DNA of 64,000 bases from assembly GCA_030549795.1 (NCBI GenBank), contig JAUQQO010000025.1:1-64000 (forward strand), given 5' to 3'. The notes beneath the pieces are model-generated. The model searched no databases. It had not been told where the DNA came from and saw nothing but the letters and a program-made list of their open reading frames with translations. Source of the DNA: Pseudomonadota bacterium (lineage in GTDB: Bacteria; Pseudomonadota; Alphaproteobacteria; Geminicoccales; Geminicoccaceae). Shown in pieces: positions 38,440 to 48,390 of this stretch. The position numbers were made by a program, and so were the translations under genes. Positions within the stretch are counted from its first letter, which is position 1, and the number at the start of each line of letters is the position of its first letter.

Positions 38440-38694
38440 TTAAAGCGCCTGGCCGGGCTCGCAGCGCCAGCCGCCTTCGAGCGTAAAACCGGGATGTTCG
38501 CGCAGCCACCGCGCGATCTCCATCTGCCCGAAGAGCTGGCAGCGGAATTCGGGTCCGTCCCAAGGCAGCTCGATCCGTTCGCACCGCGGTTCAGAAGCGC
38601 CGACCAGACAGACAACGAAGGTCAAGACGTAGAGCACCCTCTTCCTCCCCTCGCGCAGCCGCAGCGGTTGTTTGTGCGCACAAGCCGTGCCCAC
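38440..38694 (-). CDS. Small hypothetical Cys-containing protein (start uncertain)
   Basis: 'VLYVLTFVVCLVGASEPRCERIELPWDGPEFRCQLFGQMEIARWLREHPGFTLEGGWRCEPGQAL'. Confidence 0.45.
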   Translation of the reverse strand: MGTACAHKQPLRLREGRKRVLYVLTFVVCLVGASEPRCERIELPWDGPEFRCQLFGQMEIARWLREHPGFTLEGGWRCEPGQAL

Positions 38695-38711
38695 GATAGA
38701 ACAGAATGGGC

Positions 38712-39521
38712 TCAGGTGAAGAGCAAGAGCTCGCCCTTGCCGAGCTCGGCGAGATCACCCACAAGGCGCCGCACCCGCCGCCCGGGCAAAAGTCCAGATA
38801 AGCCGAGCGCAGAAAGCTCGCGCTTGAGGACCTCGAGCCACAAGAGCTCATGCGTGCCGCTGTCCGCAAAGCTCGGGCCGGGATCAAAGAGCGCATCGAG
38901 CAACAGAAGCGAACCGCGCCGCATCGCCGCGCCGGGTCGCGCGCCACAGGGGCCGCGCACGATCACCGTACCGCCGCGCAAGCCCATGGCGACCTCGCCC
39001 GCGCAGCCGGCGAGGAGGACGACGAGGCCGCGCCGCATCGCCTCTCCGGCCAAAGGCCCGCAGCGTCCATCCACGACCACGGTCACGCCGCGCGCACCGC
39101 CGCTTCCGGGCAAGGCCCCGGCGAGCCGGGCGCCGGCATCGCCGCGGATGCGCACGATCCCCCCTTTCGCCTCGGCGGCGGCGAGATCGCCTACATTGCC
39201 GTCGACCTCGATGCGGCCGCCGGTCATGCCGAGCCCGAGTTCGGCCCCGGCATCACCCACCACCCGGATGGCGCCACAAGCCAGTTCGGCTCCGATGCGG
39301 TCGCACAAGCGGGTCGTGCCCTCGAGGACGAGCATCTCCTCAGCGGGTGTGCCCGTGCGTATGGTGAAGAGCTCGCCCAAGGCCACCGCGCGGTTGCCGA
39401 GGCGCAGCGGAAGAGTTGCGATCGCGCGCGCGCTTCTTCCCAACACGGCCTCGGGGCGCAAAGGCGCGAGGTCGAGCGGGACAGGGGGTGGTTCGCGCAA
39501 AGAAAGCGTACAGCCGCTCAT
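38712..39521 (-). CDS. fhcC: Formylmethanofuran dehydrogenase-type subunit C
   Basis: GXGXG-rich beta-helix repeats ('GAIRVVGDAGAELGLGMTGGRIEVDGNVGDLAAAEAKGGIVRIRGDAGARL'). Confidence 0.87.
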   Translation of the reverse strand: MSGCTLSLREPPPVPLDLAPLRPEAVLGRSARAIATLPLRLGNRAVALGELFTIRTGTPAEEMLVLEGTTRLCDRIGAELACGAIRVVGDAGAELGLGMTGGRIEVDGNVGDLAAAEAKGGIVRIRGDAGARLAGALPGSGGARGVTVVVDGRCGPLAGEAMRRGLVVLLAGCAGEVAMGLRGGTVIVRGPCGARPGAAMRRGSLLLLDALFDPGPSFADSGTHELLWLEVLKRELSALGLSGLLPGRRVRRLVGDLAELGKGELLLFT

Positions 39522-39623
39522 CGCGCGCAAGTGTCGGCACGCGGCGGTACCGCGCGCAAGGGGTGGCGGCGAAAAGACGATGCGTTCTGGTCGAAGACAC
39601 GCGCTCGTGACACCATTGCGCGC

Positions 39624-41030
39624 ATGCGCGAGCATGTCCTCTTCTTGACCGGTCGGCTCGCCGAGCCGCGCTTGCGGCGGGTGCTCGAAGGCCTCGGCGA
39701 GACTCCCTTCTCCTGGGAAATCCGTCAGATGGGGGTGCAGGTGGCGGCCCTTATGACGCCCGAGATCATCCGCCGGCGGCTGGGCTCGGTGGCGGGAGTG
39801 AGCAAGGTGATCCTGCCCGGTCGGGTGCGCGGTGATCTCGCCCCCCTTGCCGACTTCTTCGGCGTGCCCTTCGAGCGGGGGCCAGAGGAGCTCGACGATC
39901 TGCCGGCCCATCTCGGCCGCAAGGGCCCCCCGCCCGATCTCTCCCGCTACGAGTGCCGCATCTTCGCCGAGATCGTCGAAGCCCCGGAGCTCACGGTCGA
40001 AGCGATCCTCGCGCGCGCCCGCGCGCTTGCCGCGCAAGGGGCGGACGTGATCGATCTGGGCTGTCTTCCCGGCCGTCCTTTCCCGCACCTTGAGGAGGCG
40101 ATCGCAGCGCTTAAGGCGGAAGGCTTTTGCGTGAGCATCGATTCGGGCGATCTTGATGAGCTGCGCCGCGGCGCCCGGGCGGGGGCGGACTTTCTCTTAA
40201 GCCTAAGCGAGGACACGCTCGCCTTGGCCTTTGAGAGCGCTGCGGTTCCCGTGCTCATCCCGGCACGGCCGGGTGATCTCGAGAGCCTTGTGCGCGCCTG
40301 CGAACGGCTCGCACAAGCCGGCAAGCCCTATCTCGCCGATCCCATCCTCGATCCCATCCACTTCGGCTTCACCGCCTCGCTTCTGCGCTACAGCGCTTTG
40401 CGCGCGCGCTTGCCTGAAGCTGAGATGCTCATGGGGGTGGGCAACCTCACCGAGCTCACCGATGCCGATACCACCGGGATCACCATGCTCTTGATGGCGG
40501 TGTGCTCGGAGCTCGCCATCCGCAACGTGCTCGTCGTGCAGGTGAGCCCGCATTGCCGGCGGGCGGTGGTGGAGGCCGATCGCGCCCGCCGCATCCTCTT
40601 CGCCGCCAAGGAGCGCAACACCACACCGCAAGGGATCGATCCGGCGCTTCTGTGTTTGCGCGACCGCCGTCCCTTCCCCGAAGAACCCGAGGACATCGCC
40701 GCCGAAGCGGCCCAGATCCGCGATCCCAACTTCCGCATCCGTGTTGCGCGCGACGGCGTTCACATCTTCAACCGCGCCGGCCACCATGTGAGCTGCGATC
40801 CCTACAGCCTCTTCCCCCTGCTCGGGGTCGAGCGGGACGGCGCACATGCCTTCTACCTCGGCTATGAACTCGCCAAGGCCGAGATCGCCTTCAAGCTCGG
40901 CAAGCGCTACGTGCAGGACGAGCCCTTGCGCTGGGGCTGCGCGGTGGACCTGCCGCAAGAGGATCTGCTCGAGCACAAAGCGCCGGGTGCGACGTTGAGC
41001 GGCCGCGGGCGGGCGGAGCGCGAGAGCTGA
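39624..41030 (+). CDS. Dihydropteroate-synthase-related protein of the H4MPT cluster
   Basis: 'GADVIDLGCLPGRPFPHLEEAIAALKAEGFCVSIDSGDLDELRRGARAGADFLLSL', 'MGVGNLTELTDADTTGITMLLMAVCSEL'. Confidence 0.82.
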   Translation: MREHVLFLTGRLAEPRLRRVLEGLGETPFSWEIRQMGVQVAALMTPEIIRRRLGSVAGVSKVILPGRVRGDLAPLADFFGVPFERGPEELDDLPAHLGRKGPPPDLSRYECRIFAEIVEAPELTVEAILARARALAAQGADVIDLGCLPGRPFPHLEEAIAALKAEGFCVSIDSGDLDELRRGARAGADFLLSLSEDTLALAFESAAVPVLIPARPGDLESLVRACERLAQAGKPYLADPILDPIHFGFTASLLRYSALRARLPEAEMLMGVGNLTELTDADTTGITMLLMAVCSELAIRNVLVVQVSPHCRRAVVEADRARRILFAAKERNTTPQGIDPALLCLRDRRPFPEEPEDIAAEAAQIRDPNFRIRVARDGVHIFNRAGHHVSCDPYSLFPLLGVERDGAHAFYLGYELAKAEIAFKLGKRYVQDEPLRWGCAVDLPQEDLLEHKAPGATLSGRGRAERES

Positions 41031-41593
41031 TGCCGTTGATCCGCGAGGCGATCGTCGTCACCACCGGTCCCGACGGCCGCCCGCATCTCGCGCCTTTGGG
41101 ATTGATCGAGCGCCCGGATGCCCTCGTGCTCGCGCCCTTTCGGCCCTCGACGACGCTTGCCAACCTCGAGCGCCATCCCTTCGCCTGCGCCTGCTACACA
41201 GATGACGTGCGCGTCTTTGCCGGCTGCGTCACCGGCAAAAAGCGCGACTGGCCGACGGTCGCCGCGGCGCGCGTGGCGGGGTTTCGGCTCGCCTCTTGTC
41301 TCGCCCACGAGGAGCTCGAGGTGGTGGCGGTGGAAGCGGATGCGCTGCGGCCGCGCTTTTGCTGCCGGGTGGTCCACGCCGCCACCCATGCGCCCTTTTT
41401 GGGCTTCAACCGGGCGCGCTTTGCGGTGATCGAAGCGGCGATCCTGTTTTCGCGCCGGCATCTGTTGCCGGCTGCGGAGATCGCGGACGGATTTGCGCGA
41501 CTGCGGGTGCTCGTCGACAAAACAGCAGGGGAAGCCGAGCGCGAGGCTTGGCGTTGGCTCGAGGAGGCCTGGGCCCAGGCGGTGGCGGTCTAA
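41030..41593 (+). CDS. DUF447-family protein of the H4MPT cluster
   Basis: 'MPLIREAIVVTTGPDGRPHLAPLGLI', 'FRPSTTLANLERHPFACACYTDDVRVFA'; TGATG overlap with preceding gene. Confidence 0.78.
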   Translation: MPLIREAIVVTTGPDGRPHLAPLGLIERPDALVLAPFRPSTTLANLERHPFACACYTDDVRVFAGCVTGKKRDWPTVAAARVAGFRLASCLAHEELEVVAVEADALRPRFCCRVVHAATHAPFLGFNRARFAVIEAAILFSRRHLLPAAEIADGFARLRVLVDKTAGEAEREAWRWLEEAWAQAVAV

Positions 41594-42822
41594 GCGCTTT
41601 CGCGCGCAAGCGCGTCCATTAGGGTAGCGAGCACTTCGGCGACGCTCGGCAGGGAGCCCGTGCGCAGCGGGCGCGCGCGCAACGCGACTACGGAATCGGT
41701 GCGGAAGAAATCACCCGCATGGTCGAGCCCGGGTGTGGCAACCGGGATCATCACCGCAGGTGGAGGCGAAGGTGCACAGCCGGGGCGCACAAGGGCGATG
41801 ACCGGCACCGAGGTCACAGGGAGCGGGCGCGTGCCCAAGGCGTCGATCCACAAGAGGAGATCCGCCCCTCCTTCTGCCAACAAGCGCGTTCCCGACCAGC
41901 GGAAGGGGTCGTGCTCGGGCGCACCATCGGCGAAGCTGAGCGGATCGGGAACCCCCGCTTGCCACAGCAAGAGCTGGCGTGCCGTCGCCGCGCCCGGGGA
42001 TGCGGCAAGCGCGAGCCCGGCTGCCCTTCCTTGCGCGTTGAGCTCGCGGGTGAGTGCGGTGAGATGGTGGAGGGTGAGCACAGGCGAGGGCAGTGTGGCC
42101 GGCGTCCACACGAGAAGACGGTAGGAGGCGGCGCGCAGCGCTTCGATCAGAGCGCAGGCGGGCTCGCTTGGGGCCATCGCTCGACCGCGCAACAGCGCCC
42201 GTACGGCGGCGAGGACCTCCCCCAATCGCTCCTCGGGAACGGGCAGGTGCGTGATCGCCGCCTCCGCCGGCGGTGCACCGCCGAGCTGGAGGATGCGGCG
42301 CGGACTTCGAGCGAGCCGCTGGGCGGGCAAGAGCACGCGTTCGAACAGTCGCGGTGCGGTCTCGCGCCAACTGTCGCCCACGAGCAGCACGAGATCGGGG
42401 CGGTTGCGGGCTTCAGCCAGCGTGGTCGCCACCCAACCGGCGCGCGCAACGGCCAACAGCTGGGCGCGTGCCCCCTCGCCCGCCATCGCATCGACCACTC
42501 CGCCCGTGCGCTCGGCGAGGGCCACAACAGCCCGCAGGCCCGTGAGATCCGCTTCAAGGCCGGCAAAGAGCGGCAAGCGGGCGGTGCGCAACAGCTCGGC
42601 GGCGCGGGCGAGCGCGACCTTGAAGCTCACGGGCTCGCCCGCCACTTGCGGGCGCGGATCGGCGGGAACGGGGGTGGCGAAGGCCGAAACGGCGCGCGCA
42701 CAGCCCCGTTCTATGACCTCAAGACGCTCCCCCTCGACCGCGACCGCGAGATCGTCACACAAAAGGGCGCAGAACGGACAGAGGACCGCACGCACCCGGC
42801 GCGCTTGCGATGGGCCGTTCAT
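41590..42822 (-). CDS. fhcB: Formylmethanofuran dehydrogenase-type subunit B
   Basis: 'VLCPFCALLCDDLAVAVEG', 'LARAAELLRTARLPLFAGLEADLTGLRA', 'LVLLVGDSW'. Confidence 0.83.
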   Translation of the reverse strand: MNGPSQARRVRAVLCPFCALLCDDLAVAVEGERLEVIERGCARAVSAFATPVPADPRPQVAGEPVSFKVALARAAELLRTARLPLFAGLEADLTGLRAVVALAERTGGVVDAMAGEGARAQLLAVARAGWVATTLAEARNRPDLVLLVGDSWRETAPRLFERVLLPAQRLARSPRRILQLGGAPPAEAAITHLPVPEERLGEVLAAVRALLRGRAMAPSEPACALIEALRAASYRLLVWTPATLPSPVLTLHHLTALTRELNAQGRAAGLALAASPGAATARQLLLWQAGVPDPLSFADGAPEHDPFRWSGTRLLAEGGADLLLWIDALGTRPLPVTSVPVIALVRPGCAPSPPPAVMIPVATPGLDHAGDFFRTDSVVALRARPLRTGSLPSVAEVLATLMDALARESA

Positions 42823-42888
42823 CCCTTCGCCTCGATCGTGCACTGCCGGGTGGGCTTAGCTGCAGGCGCCGGCGAACGGAACCCCGGC

Positions 42889-43293
42889 TTAGGCGGTCTT
42901 GGGCGTCGCCGGCTTGTCGTACTTGATATACGCGAAGCGCAGATCGTTCTGCGGTGTTCCCTCAAGCGGCCCGCCCTCGAGCGCCGGCTGCCACATGATC
43001 ACCTCTTCGATCTTCTTGGCGAGCGCGAAGTCCTTATCCGTAATCCCTTTATGGTCGTGGGTCTTGAGCCGGACTTCCACCCACGCATAGGATGCGGTGA
43101 TGTCGGGGTGGTGCCAGGCCGCTTCGGCGAGATGGCCCACGGCGTTGATCACCATAAGCGTGCCCTTCCAGCTGTTGGTGCGGTAGGTGCGCCGGATCCA
43201 TCCCCCTTCCACCCGCCAATGCGGTAGCTCGCGCGCGAGCCGCTCGGCTGCTTCTTCGTCGCTGTAGACTTTGAGCTTTTGTCCTTCGGCCAT
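42889..43293 (-). CDS. Pterin-4a-carbinolamine dehydratase-like protein
   Basis: 'HWRVEGGWIRRTYRTNSWKGTLMVINAVGHLAEAAWHHPDITASYAWVEVRLKTHDHKGITDKDFALAKKIEEV'. Confidence 0.88.
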   Translation of the reverse strand: MAEGQKLKVYSDEEAAERLARELPHWRVEGGWIRRTYRTNSWKGTLMVINAVGHLAEAAWHHPDITASYAWVEVRLKTHDHKGITDKDFALAKKIEEVIMWQPALEGGPLEGTPQNDLRFAYIKYDKPATPKTA

Positions 43294-43418
43294 GGTTTTT
43301 GTCCCCTCTTGCCCCAACCAGCCGATCTAGAGAGCCGGCGAAGGGGGGCAAGGCGCAGAAAAGTGGGTTTGCTCTTTGCCCGCAGCCGGGGTTAGACCGC
43401 TGCGCGGGAGGGAGACCG

Positions 43419-44408
43419 GTGGTGGAGGAGCGGATCGAACGGGTCCGGGTGCGCGCCCCGGCTCGGTTGCACTTCGGCTTCCTCGATCTCGCCCAAGGGC
43501 CCGGGCGTCGCTTCGGCAGCCTTGGTCTTGCGATCGAGGATATCGCCACCGAGGTGGAGCTGTGGTGCGGCAGCGAGGGCATCGAAGGACCAGAAGCGGA
43601 GCGCGCCGCGCGCCATCTCGCCCGGCTCAAGGCGGCCTGGGGGATCACAGAACCGGTGGCGGTCCGCATCCACGCGGCCATCCCGGCGCACGTCGGGCTC
43701 GGCTCCGGCACCCAGCTCGGCCTTGCGATCGGAGCTGGGCTTGCGCGCCTGTTCGCGCGCCCAGAGCCGCTTGAGGTGATCGCCGAGCTGCTCGAGCGCG
43801 GCGCGCGCTCGGCGATCGGGCTTGGTGCCTTCACTTTCGGTGGCTTTCTCGTCGACGGCGGCCGCGCGCCCAACGATACGCTGCCGCCTCCCATCGTTGC
43901 CCGCCTTCCCTTCCCCGAGGCCTGGCGGATCCTGCTTCTCTTCGATCCCACCTGTGTGGGCGTGCACGGTGCTGCCGAGCAACAGGCCTTTGCCCGGCTC
44001 ACCCCCGCTGTTGATCCCGAAGCTGCGGGACTTTGCCGACTCGTGCTCTTGCAGCTGTTGCCGGGGCTTGTGCGCGCCGAACTTGACCCTGTCGCGGAGG
44101 CGCTGCACGCGATCCAACGGGTCATGGGGGCGCGCTTTGCGGCCTTCCAAGGTGGGGAACGGTTCGCGAGCACAAGCGTAGCTGCAGCTCTCGACTGGTT
44201 GGCTGCTCGAGGTGTGCGCGGCTCTGGACAGACTTCCTGGGGCCCCACCGGCTGGGCGCTGTTCCCCGATCACGAATCGGCCGAAGCGGCGATGCACGCG
44301 CTTGCGCGGCACTTCGCCGATCGACCGTTGCGCTTTCAAATCGTCGCCGGCCGCAATCGGCCCGCGACGATGACCGTCTTGCCTACTCGCGGGAGAAAGG
44401 ATCCGTGA
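43419..44408 (+). CDS. Beta-ribofuranosylaminobenzene 5'-phosphate (RFAP) synthase, GHMP-like
   Basis: 'VRAPARLHFGFLDLAQGPGRRFGSLGLAIEDI', 'IPAHVGLGSGTQLGLAIGAGLARL', 'GQTSWGPTGWALF'. Confidence 0.88.
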   Translation: MVEERIERVRVRAPARLHFGFLDLAQGPGRRFGSLGLAIEDIATEVELWCGSEGIEGPEAERAARHLARLKAAWGITEPVAVRIHAAIPAHVGLGSGTQLGLAIGAGLARLFARPEPLEVIAELLERGARSAIGLGAFTFGGFLVDGGRAPNDTLPPPIVARLPFPEAWRILLLFDPTCVGVHGAAEQQAFARLTPAVDPEAAGLCRLVLLQLLPGLVRAELDPVAEALHAIQRVMGARFAAFQGGERFASTSVAAALDWLAARGVRGSGQTSWGPTGWALFPDHESAEAAMHALARHFADRPLRFQIVAGRNRPATMTVLPTRGRKDP

Positions 44409-45307
44409 ACAAGCTGGCGACGATTCTGCATTTCCTCACCCCGCTCAAGAACGTCAGTCCCTTCGACGTCAACATGGCCGCCGATGCCGGCTTCGATCAC
44501 ATCGTGCCCTATACCCAGGTGACGCTCGAGGAGATCCGCCCGCTCGTGCAAGACGCCATCTTCTCGCGCGCCCCCGCCCACGGCCGCGCCACCGCTATGC
44601 TGATCGGCGGGCGCGATCCGCTTTTGGCCCTCGATATGCTGGAAGCGGCGAAAGCCGCGATGCTGCCGCCGATGTTCGCCATCTCGGTGATGGCCGATCC
44701 TTCCGGTGCCTTCACCACCGCGGCGGCGATGATCGCCATGGTCGAAAAGACCTTGCGCGCGCATGGCCTCGAGCTCGCCGATCGGCGCCTTTTGGTGTTC
44801 GGAGCAACCGGGCCGGTAGGCCGCATCGCCGGCCTTATGGCGGCTCTGGCCGGAGCGCGCGTGACGCTCGTCGGCCACGACGGACCGACCCGCGTCCGCC
44901 AGGCAGCGGGTGAGCTCGGCGGACGCTTCAACGTGTGGCTCGAGGGTGCCGACGGCTCGGATTCCGAGAAGAAAAAGGCGCTGCTCGCGGAAGCCGAGAT
45001 CGTGCTCGCCGCCGGCAAGGCCGGGGTGCGAGTGCTGGAAGCCGCCGAACTCGCCGCCGCGCGTGCGCTGCGCATCGCCGTCGACGTCAACGCCGTGCCG
45101 CCTTCGGGCATCGAGGGCCTCGCACCGACCGACGCGGGCAAGCCACTCGCTGGGACAGAAGCGGTAGGCATCGGTGCGCTCGCGGTAGGCCAGCTCAAGT
45201 TCAAAACCGAACATGCGCTTTTAGCCTCGATGCGCGATGCCGAGCCGCGCCGGTTCATCGGCATTGAAGAGACGCTCGCTGAGGCCCGCGCTCTGGCCGC
45301 CGGTTGA
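44405..45307 (+). CDS. mtdB: Methylene-tetrahydromethanopterin dehydrogenase
   Basis: 'ILHFLTPLKNVSPFDVNMAADAGFDHIVPYTQVTLEEI', 'SDPSGAFTT'-type motif, 'LLVFGATGPVGRIAGLMAAL', 'VDVNAVPPSGIEG'. Confidence 0.93.
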   Translation: MNKLATILHFLTPLKNVSPFDVNMAADAGFDHIVPYTQVTLEEIRPLVQDAIFSRAPAHGRATAMLIGGRDPLLALDMLEAAKAAMLPPMFAISVMADPSGAFTTAAAMIAMVEKTLRAHGLELADRRLLVFGATGPVGRIAGLMAALAGARVTLVGHDGPTRVRQAAGELGGRFNVWLEGADGSDSEKKKALLAEAEIVLAAGKAGVRVLEAAELAAARALRIAVDVNAVPPSGIEGLAPTDAGKPLAGTEAVGIGALAVGQLKFKTEHALLASMRDAEPRRFIGIEETLAEARALAAG

Positions 45308-45319
45308 GGATCGAAGGGC

Positions 45320-46483
45320 GTGGATCTTCTACCGGCCGGGAAAGCGATCCTGATCGTGGCGCTTTGCGGCCGCGCCCTCGCGCAATCGGCAAGGCGGGCC
45401 GGTTTTGCCCCCATCGTGCTCGACCGCTTTGCGGATCTCGACACCCGTGCGGTGGCGGCGTGCGCACTTAAGATCCCACCCGGCCGCACGGGGCCTTTGG
45501 CCTCGCAGGCTCTTCTGCGCGCAGCGCGCACCCTCGCCCCGCCGCCCATCCCGCTTTTGGTCGGCGGTGGTCTCGAGGGACGGCTTGCGGTGCTCGCTGC
45601 GCTCGCCCGCGGCCGCGAGCTTCTGGGCAATCCGCCCGAGATCGTGGCGCGCGCCGTCGATCCCTTCGCGCTGCAAGACCTCTGCCGGGCGCTTGCGGTC
45701 CCCTTCCCGGAAACCCGCGCCGATCTTCCACCTGAGCGCAGCGGATGGCTCATCAAGCGCCGCGGAGCCGGCGGCGGCTGGCACGTGCGCCCCGCGGAAA
45801 CGGTCGCCCGCCTGCACCCGCGCGATTATGTCCAAAAGCGCGTCCCGGGCCGGCCGGTCTCGGTCCTGCTCTTAGGCGACGGCAGCCGCAGCCGCGCTCT
45901 GCTCGCAAGCGAACAGTGGAACACCGGCACCCCGCCCCACTTTAAAGGCGTGCTCGCCCCTGCTCCCTTGCCGCCTGGGCAGGTGCAGAACCTTGCGCGG
46001 GCCGCTGCGGCGGTCGGCACCGCCTTGGCGCTTCGCGGCCTTGCGAGTGCCGATTTCCTGCTCGCCGACGACGGGCAGTTCCATCTCCTCGAGATCAACC
46101 CGCGGCCCGGCGGTTCACTCGAGGCGGCCGAACGCGCGCTCGGCGTCAATCTCGTCCAACTCCACTGCGCCGGATGCCGCGGACGGTTGCCGCCGACCCC
46201 ACCCGAGCCCGAAGCCGGCTTCGCCGGCACGGCGATCGTGCGCGCCGATCGCGATCTCGTGGTTCCGGAGGGGTTCGACTGGCCCGAATGGGCGGGGGAC
46301 CGGACGCCGCCGGGGGCAAGGGTGCGCAAGGGACAGCCGCTCGCCACGGTGCGGGCGCAAGCCGCCGAGGCAGACGTGGTGCGGGCCTTGCTCGTTGAGC
46401 GCGAACGGCTCTTGCTCGCGCAGCTCGAGCCGACGCCGGTTCGGCGGCGCAGGGAAGCGAGGATGGAGGGGGTAGGCCCATGA
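45320..46483 (+). CDS. ATP-grasp protein of the H4MPT cluster
   Basis: 'LIKRRGAGGGWHVRPAE', 'YVQKRVPGRPVSVLLLGDG', 'FLLADDGQFHLLEINPRPGGSLEAAE'. Confidence 0.83.
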   Translation: MDLLPAGKAILIVALCGRALAQSARRAGFAPIVLDRFADLDTRAVAACALKIPPGRTGPLASQALLRAARTLAPPPIPLLVGGGLEGRLAVLAALARGRELLGNPPEIVARAVDPFALQDLCRALAVPFPETRADLPPERSGWLIKRRGAGGGWHVRPAETVARLHPRDYVQKRVPGRPVSVLLLGDGSRSRALLASEQWNTGTPPHFKGVLAPAPLPPGQVQNLARAAAAVGTALALRGLASADFLLADDGQFHLLEINPRPGGSLEAAERALGVNLVQLHCAGCRGRLPPTPPEPEAGFAGTAIVRADRDLVVPEGFDWPEWAGDRTPPGARVRKGQPLATVRAQAAEADVVRALLVERERLLLAQLEPTPVRRRREARMEGVGP

Positions 46484-47475
46484 CGCCCACAACCGCCACC
46501 CGAAGGCCCGATTGGCCTTCGCTTGCCGCCCGTGCCGACCAGCTCGCCCGCGCGCTCGAAGCCGAAGCGCCCTGGCTCGGCCTTGCGGTGCGGCGGACAG
46601 AAGCCGGGGCCACTCTCATCGATGCCGGAATCGCCGCCCGCGGCGGTCTCGAAGCCGGCAGGCGCATCGCCGAACTGTGCATGGGCGGGATCGGCTGGGT
46701 CGGCTTTGCGAGCGAGAGCCGCTTTGCCGGCGTTTCTTTCCGGATCGAGGTGCGCACCGCCGATCCGGTTCTCGCTTGCCTTTTAAGCCAATATGCCGGC
46801 TGGAGTTTGAGCTGGGGGGAAGGCAAGAGTGCCTTTCGCGCCATGGCCTCGGGCCCCGGGCGGGCGCGGGCGGCCAAAGAACCGCTCTTTGCCGAGCTCG
46901 GCTTTCGCGACGATGAAGCGCAGAGCGCTTGGTTCGTCCTCGAAACCGAGCGCGAGCCGCCTGAAGCGCTCATCGCCAAGGTAGCCGCCGATTGTGACCT
47001 GCCGCCTTCCGCCCTCGGCTTCGTGCTCACGCCCACCACGAGCCTTGCCGGCACCGTGCAGATCGTCGCCCGAGTACTCGAGGTCGCCCTCCACAAGGCC
47101 CATGCGCTCGGCTTTCCGCTCGAACGGATCAAAGACGGCCTCGGCTCCGCCCCGCTCCCTCCGCCCGCACCCGATTTCCTCACCGCCATGGGGCGGACCA
47201 ACGATGCCGTACTCTTTGGCGGTGAAGTCCAGCTCTTCGTCGATGGCCCCGAAGAGGAAGCGGCCGAGCTCGCCCGCAAGCTCCCGAGCTCTGCCTCGCG
47301 CGACTACGGCCGCCCCTTCGCCGAACTCTTCGCCGAAGCCGGCTACGACTTCTACAAAATCGATCCGATGCTCTTCAGCCCGGCGCGGGTGACGGTCACA
47401 GCGCTCGCAAGTGGCCGCAGCTTCACGGTCGGTTCCCTCGCCCCCGAGCTCCTTGCCCGTTCCTTCGGCTCGTGA
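46480..47475 (+). CDS. mch: Methenyltetrahydromethanopterin cyclohydrolase
   Basis: 'TLIDAGIAARGGLEAGRRIAELCMGGIGWV', 'GWSLSWGEGKSAFRAMASGPGRA', 'VLTPTTSLAGTVQIVARVLEVALHKAHALGF', 'NDAVLFGGEVQLFV'. Confidence 0.95.
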   Translation: MTPTTATRRPDWPSLAARADQLARALEAEAPWLGLAVRRTEAGATLIDAGIAARGGLEAGRRIAELCMGGIGWVGFASESRFAGVSFRIEVRTADPVLACLLSQYAGWSLSWGEGKSAFRAMASGPGRARAAKEPLFAELGFRDDEAQSAWFVLETEREPPEALIAKVAADCDLPPSALGFVLTPTTSLAGTVQIVARVLEVALHKAHALGFPLERIKDGLGSAPLPPPAPDFLTAMGRTNDAVLFGGEVQLFVDGPEEEAAELARKLPSSASRDYGRPFAELFAEAGYDFYKIDPMLFSPARVTVTALASGRSFTVGSLAPELLARSFGS

Positions 47476-47493
47476 GCCGGCAAGGGTGGAGCC

Positions 47494-48390
47494 GTGCGGG
47501 AACGCGGCGACGGCGCGCAGCTGCTTGTGCTCGGTGCCGGCGGCTGGCACTGGGAACGGCTGGCGCGCGCCGCCGCCAAACTCGCCCTTCCCTTGCGGCG
47601 GCTCGGCTTCGCCGCACTCCGCTTCGACGGCACCGCCCGCTTTGGCTTGCGCTTGGGAGAGAGCGAGGAGCTGCCCGGTGCCGTGCTCGTCCGCTTCATC
47701 CCCGGCGGCAGTTTCGAGCAGGTCACCCGCCGGCTCGGGATCTTGCACGCGCTCGAAGCCCTCGATGTGCCGGTGATCAACTCACCTACCGCCATCGAGC
47801 GCTGTGTCGACAAGTCCCAGACCAGCTTTCGGCTCGCGCGCGCCGGCCTGCCCACTCCAGTGAGCTGGACGGTCGAGCGGTGGGACGAAGCACGGGCGAT
47901 CCTCGAAGCGGAGACGAAAGCCGGCTGCGAGCTCGTCTTCAAACCCCTCTTCGGCGCCCAGGGCAAAGGTCTTAAGCGTGTGCGCACCCCGGCCGATCTG
48001 CCAAGCGAAGAGGAAAGCGCGGGCGTGTGGTACCTGCAGCGCTACGTGCTGCCCGAGGGCGGCGACCGTGACTTTCGCGTCTTCGTGGTCGACGGTGAGC
48101 CCATAGCGGCGATGGCGCGCCGAGGATCGAGTTGGATCACCAACGTCCACCAAGGCGGCCACCCCGAGCCGGTGGCCTGCAGCGATGCCCTGGGGGCGCT
48201 CGCTGTTGCCGCCGCGGCAGCAGTGGGGGCCTTCTATGCCGGGGTCGACATCCTCGAGGAGCGCGGCACGGGACGGTTGTTCGTGCTCGAGGTCAACAGC
48301 CAACCCGCTTGGCAAGGGCTGCAGGCGGTCACCCCGTTCGAGATCGCTGACGTGCTCTTAGCTGCGATCCTCCGCCGGATGCGCCGATGA
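47494..48390 (+). CDS. RimK-like ATP-grasp ligase of the H4MPT cluster
   Basis: 'INSPTAIERCVDKSQTSFRLARAGLPTPVSW', 'LVFKPLFGAQGKGLKRV', 'FYAGVDILEERGTGRLFVLEVNSQPAWQGLQ'. Confidence 0.87.
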   Translation: MRERGDGAQLLVLGAGGWHWERLARAAAKLALPLRRLGFAALRFDGTARFGLRLGESEELPGAVLVRFIPGGSFEQVTRRLGILHALEALDVPVINSPTAIERCVDKSQTSFRLARAGLPTPVSWTVERWDEARAILEAETKAGCELVFKPLFGAQGKGLKRVRTPADLPSEEESAGVWYLQRYVLPEGGDRDFRVFVVDGEPIAAMARRGSSWITNVHQGGHPEPVACSDALGALAVAAAAAVGAFYAGVDILEERGTGRLFVLEVNSQPAWQGLQAVTPFEIADVLLAAILRRMRR

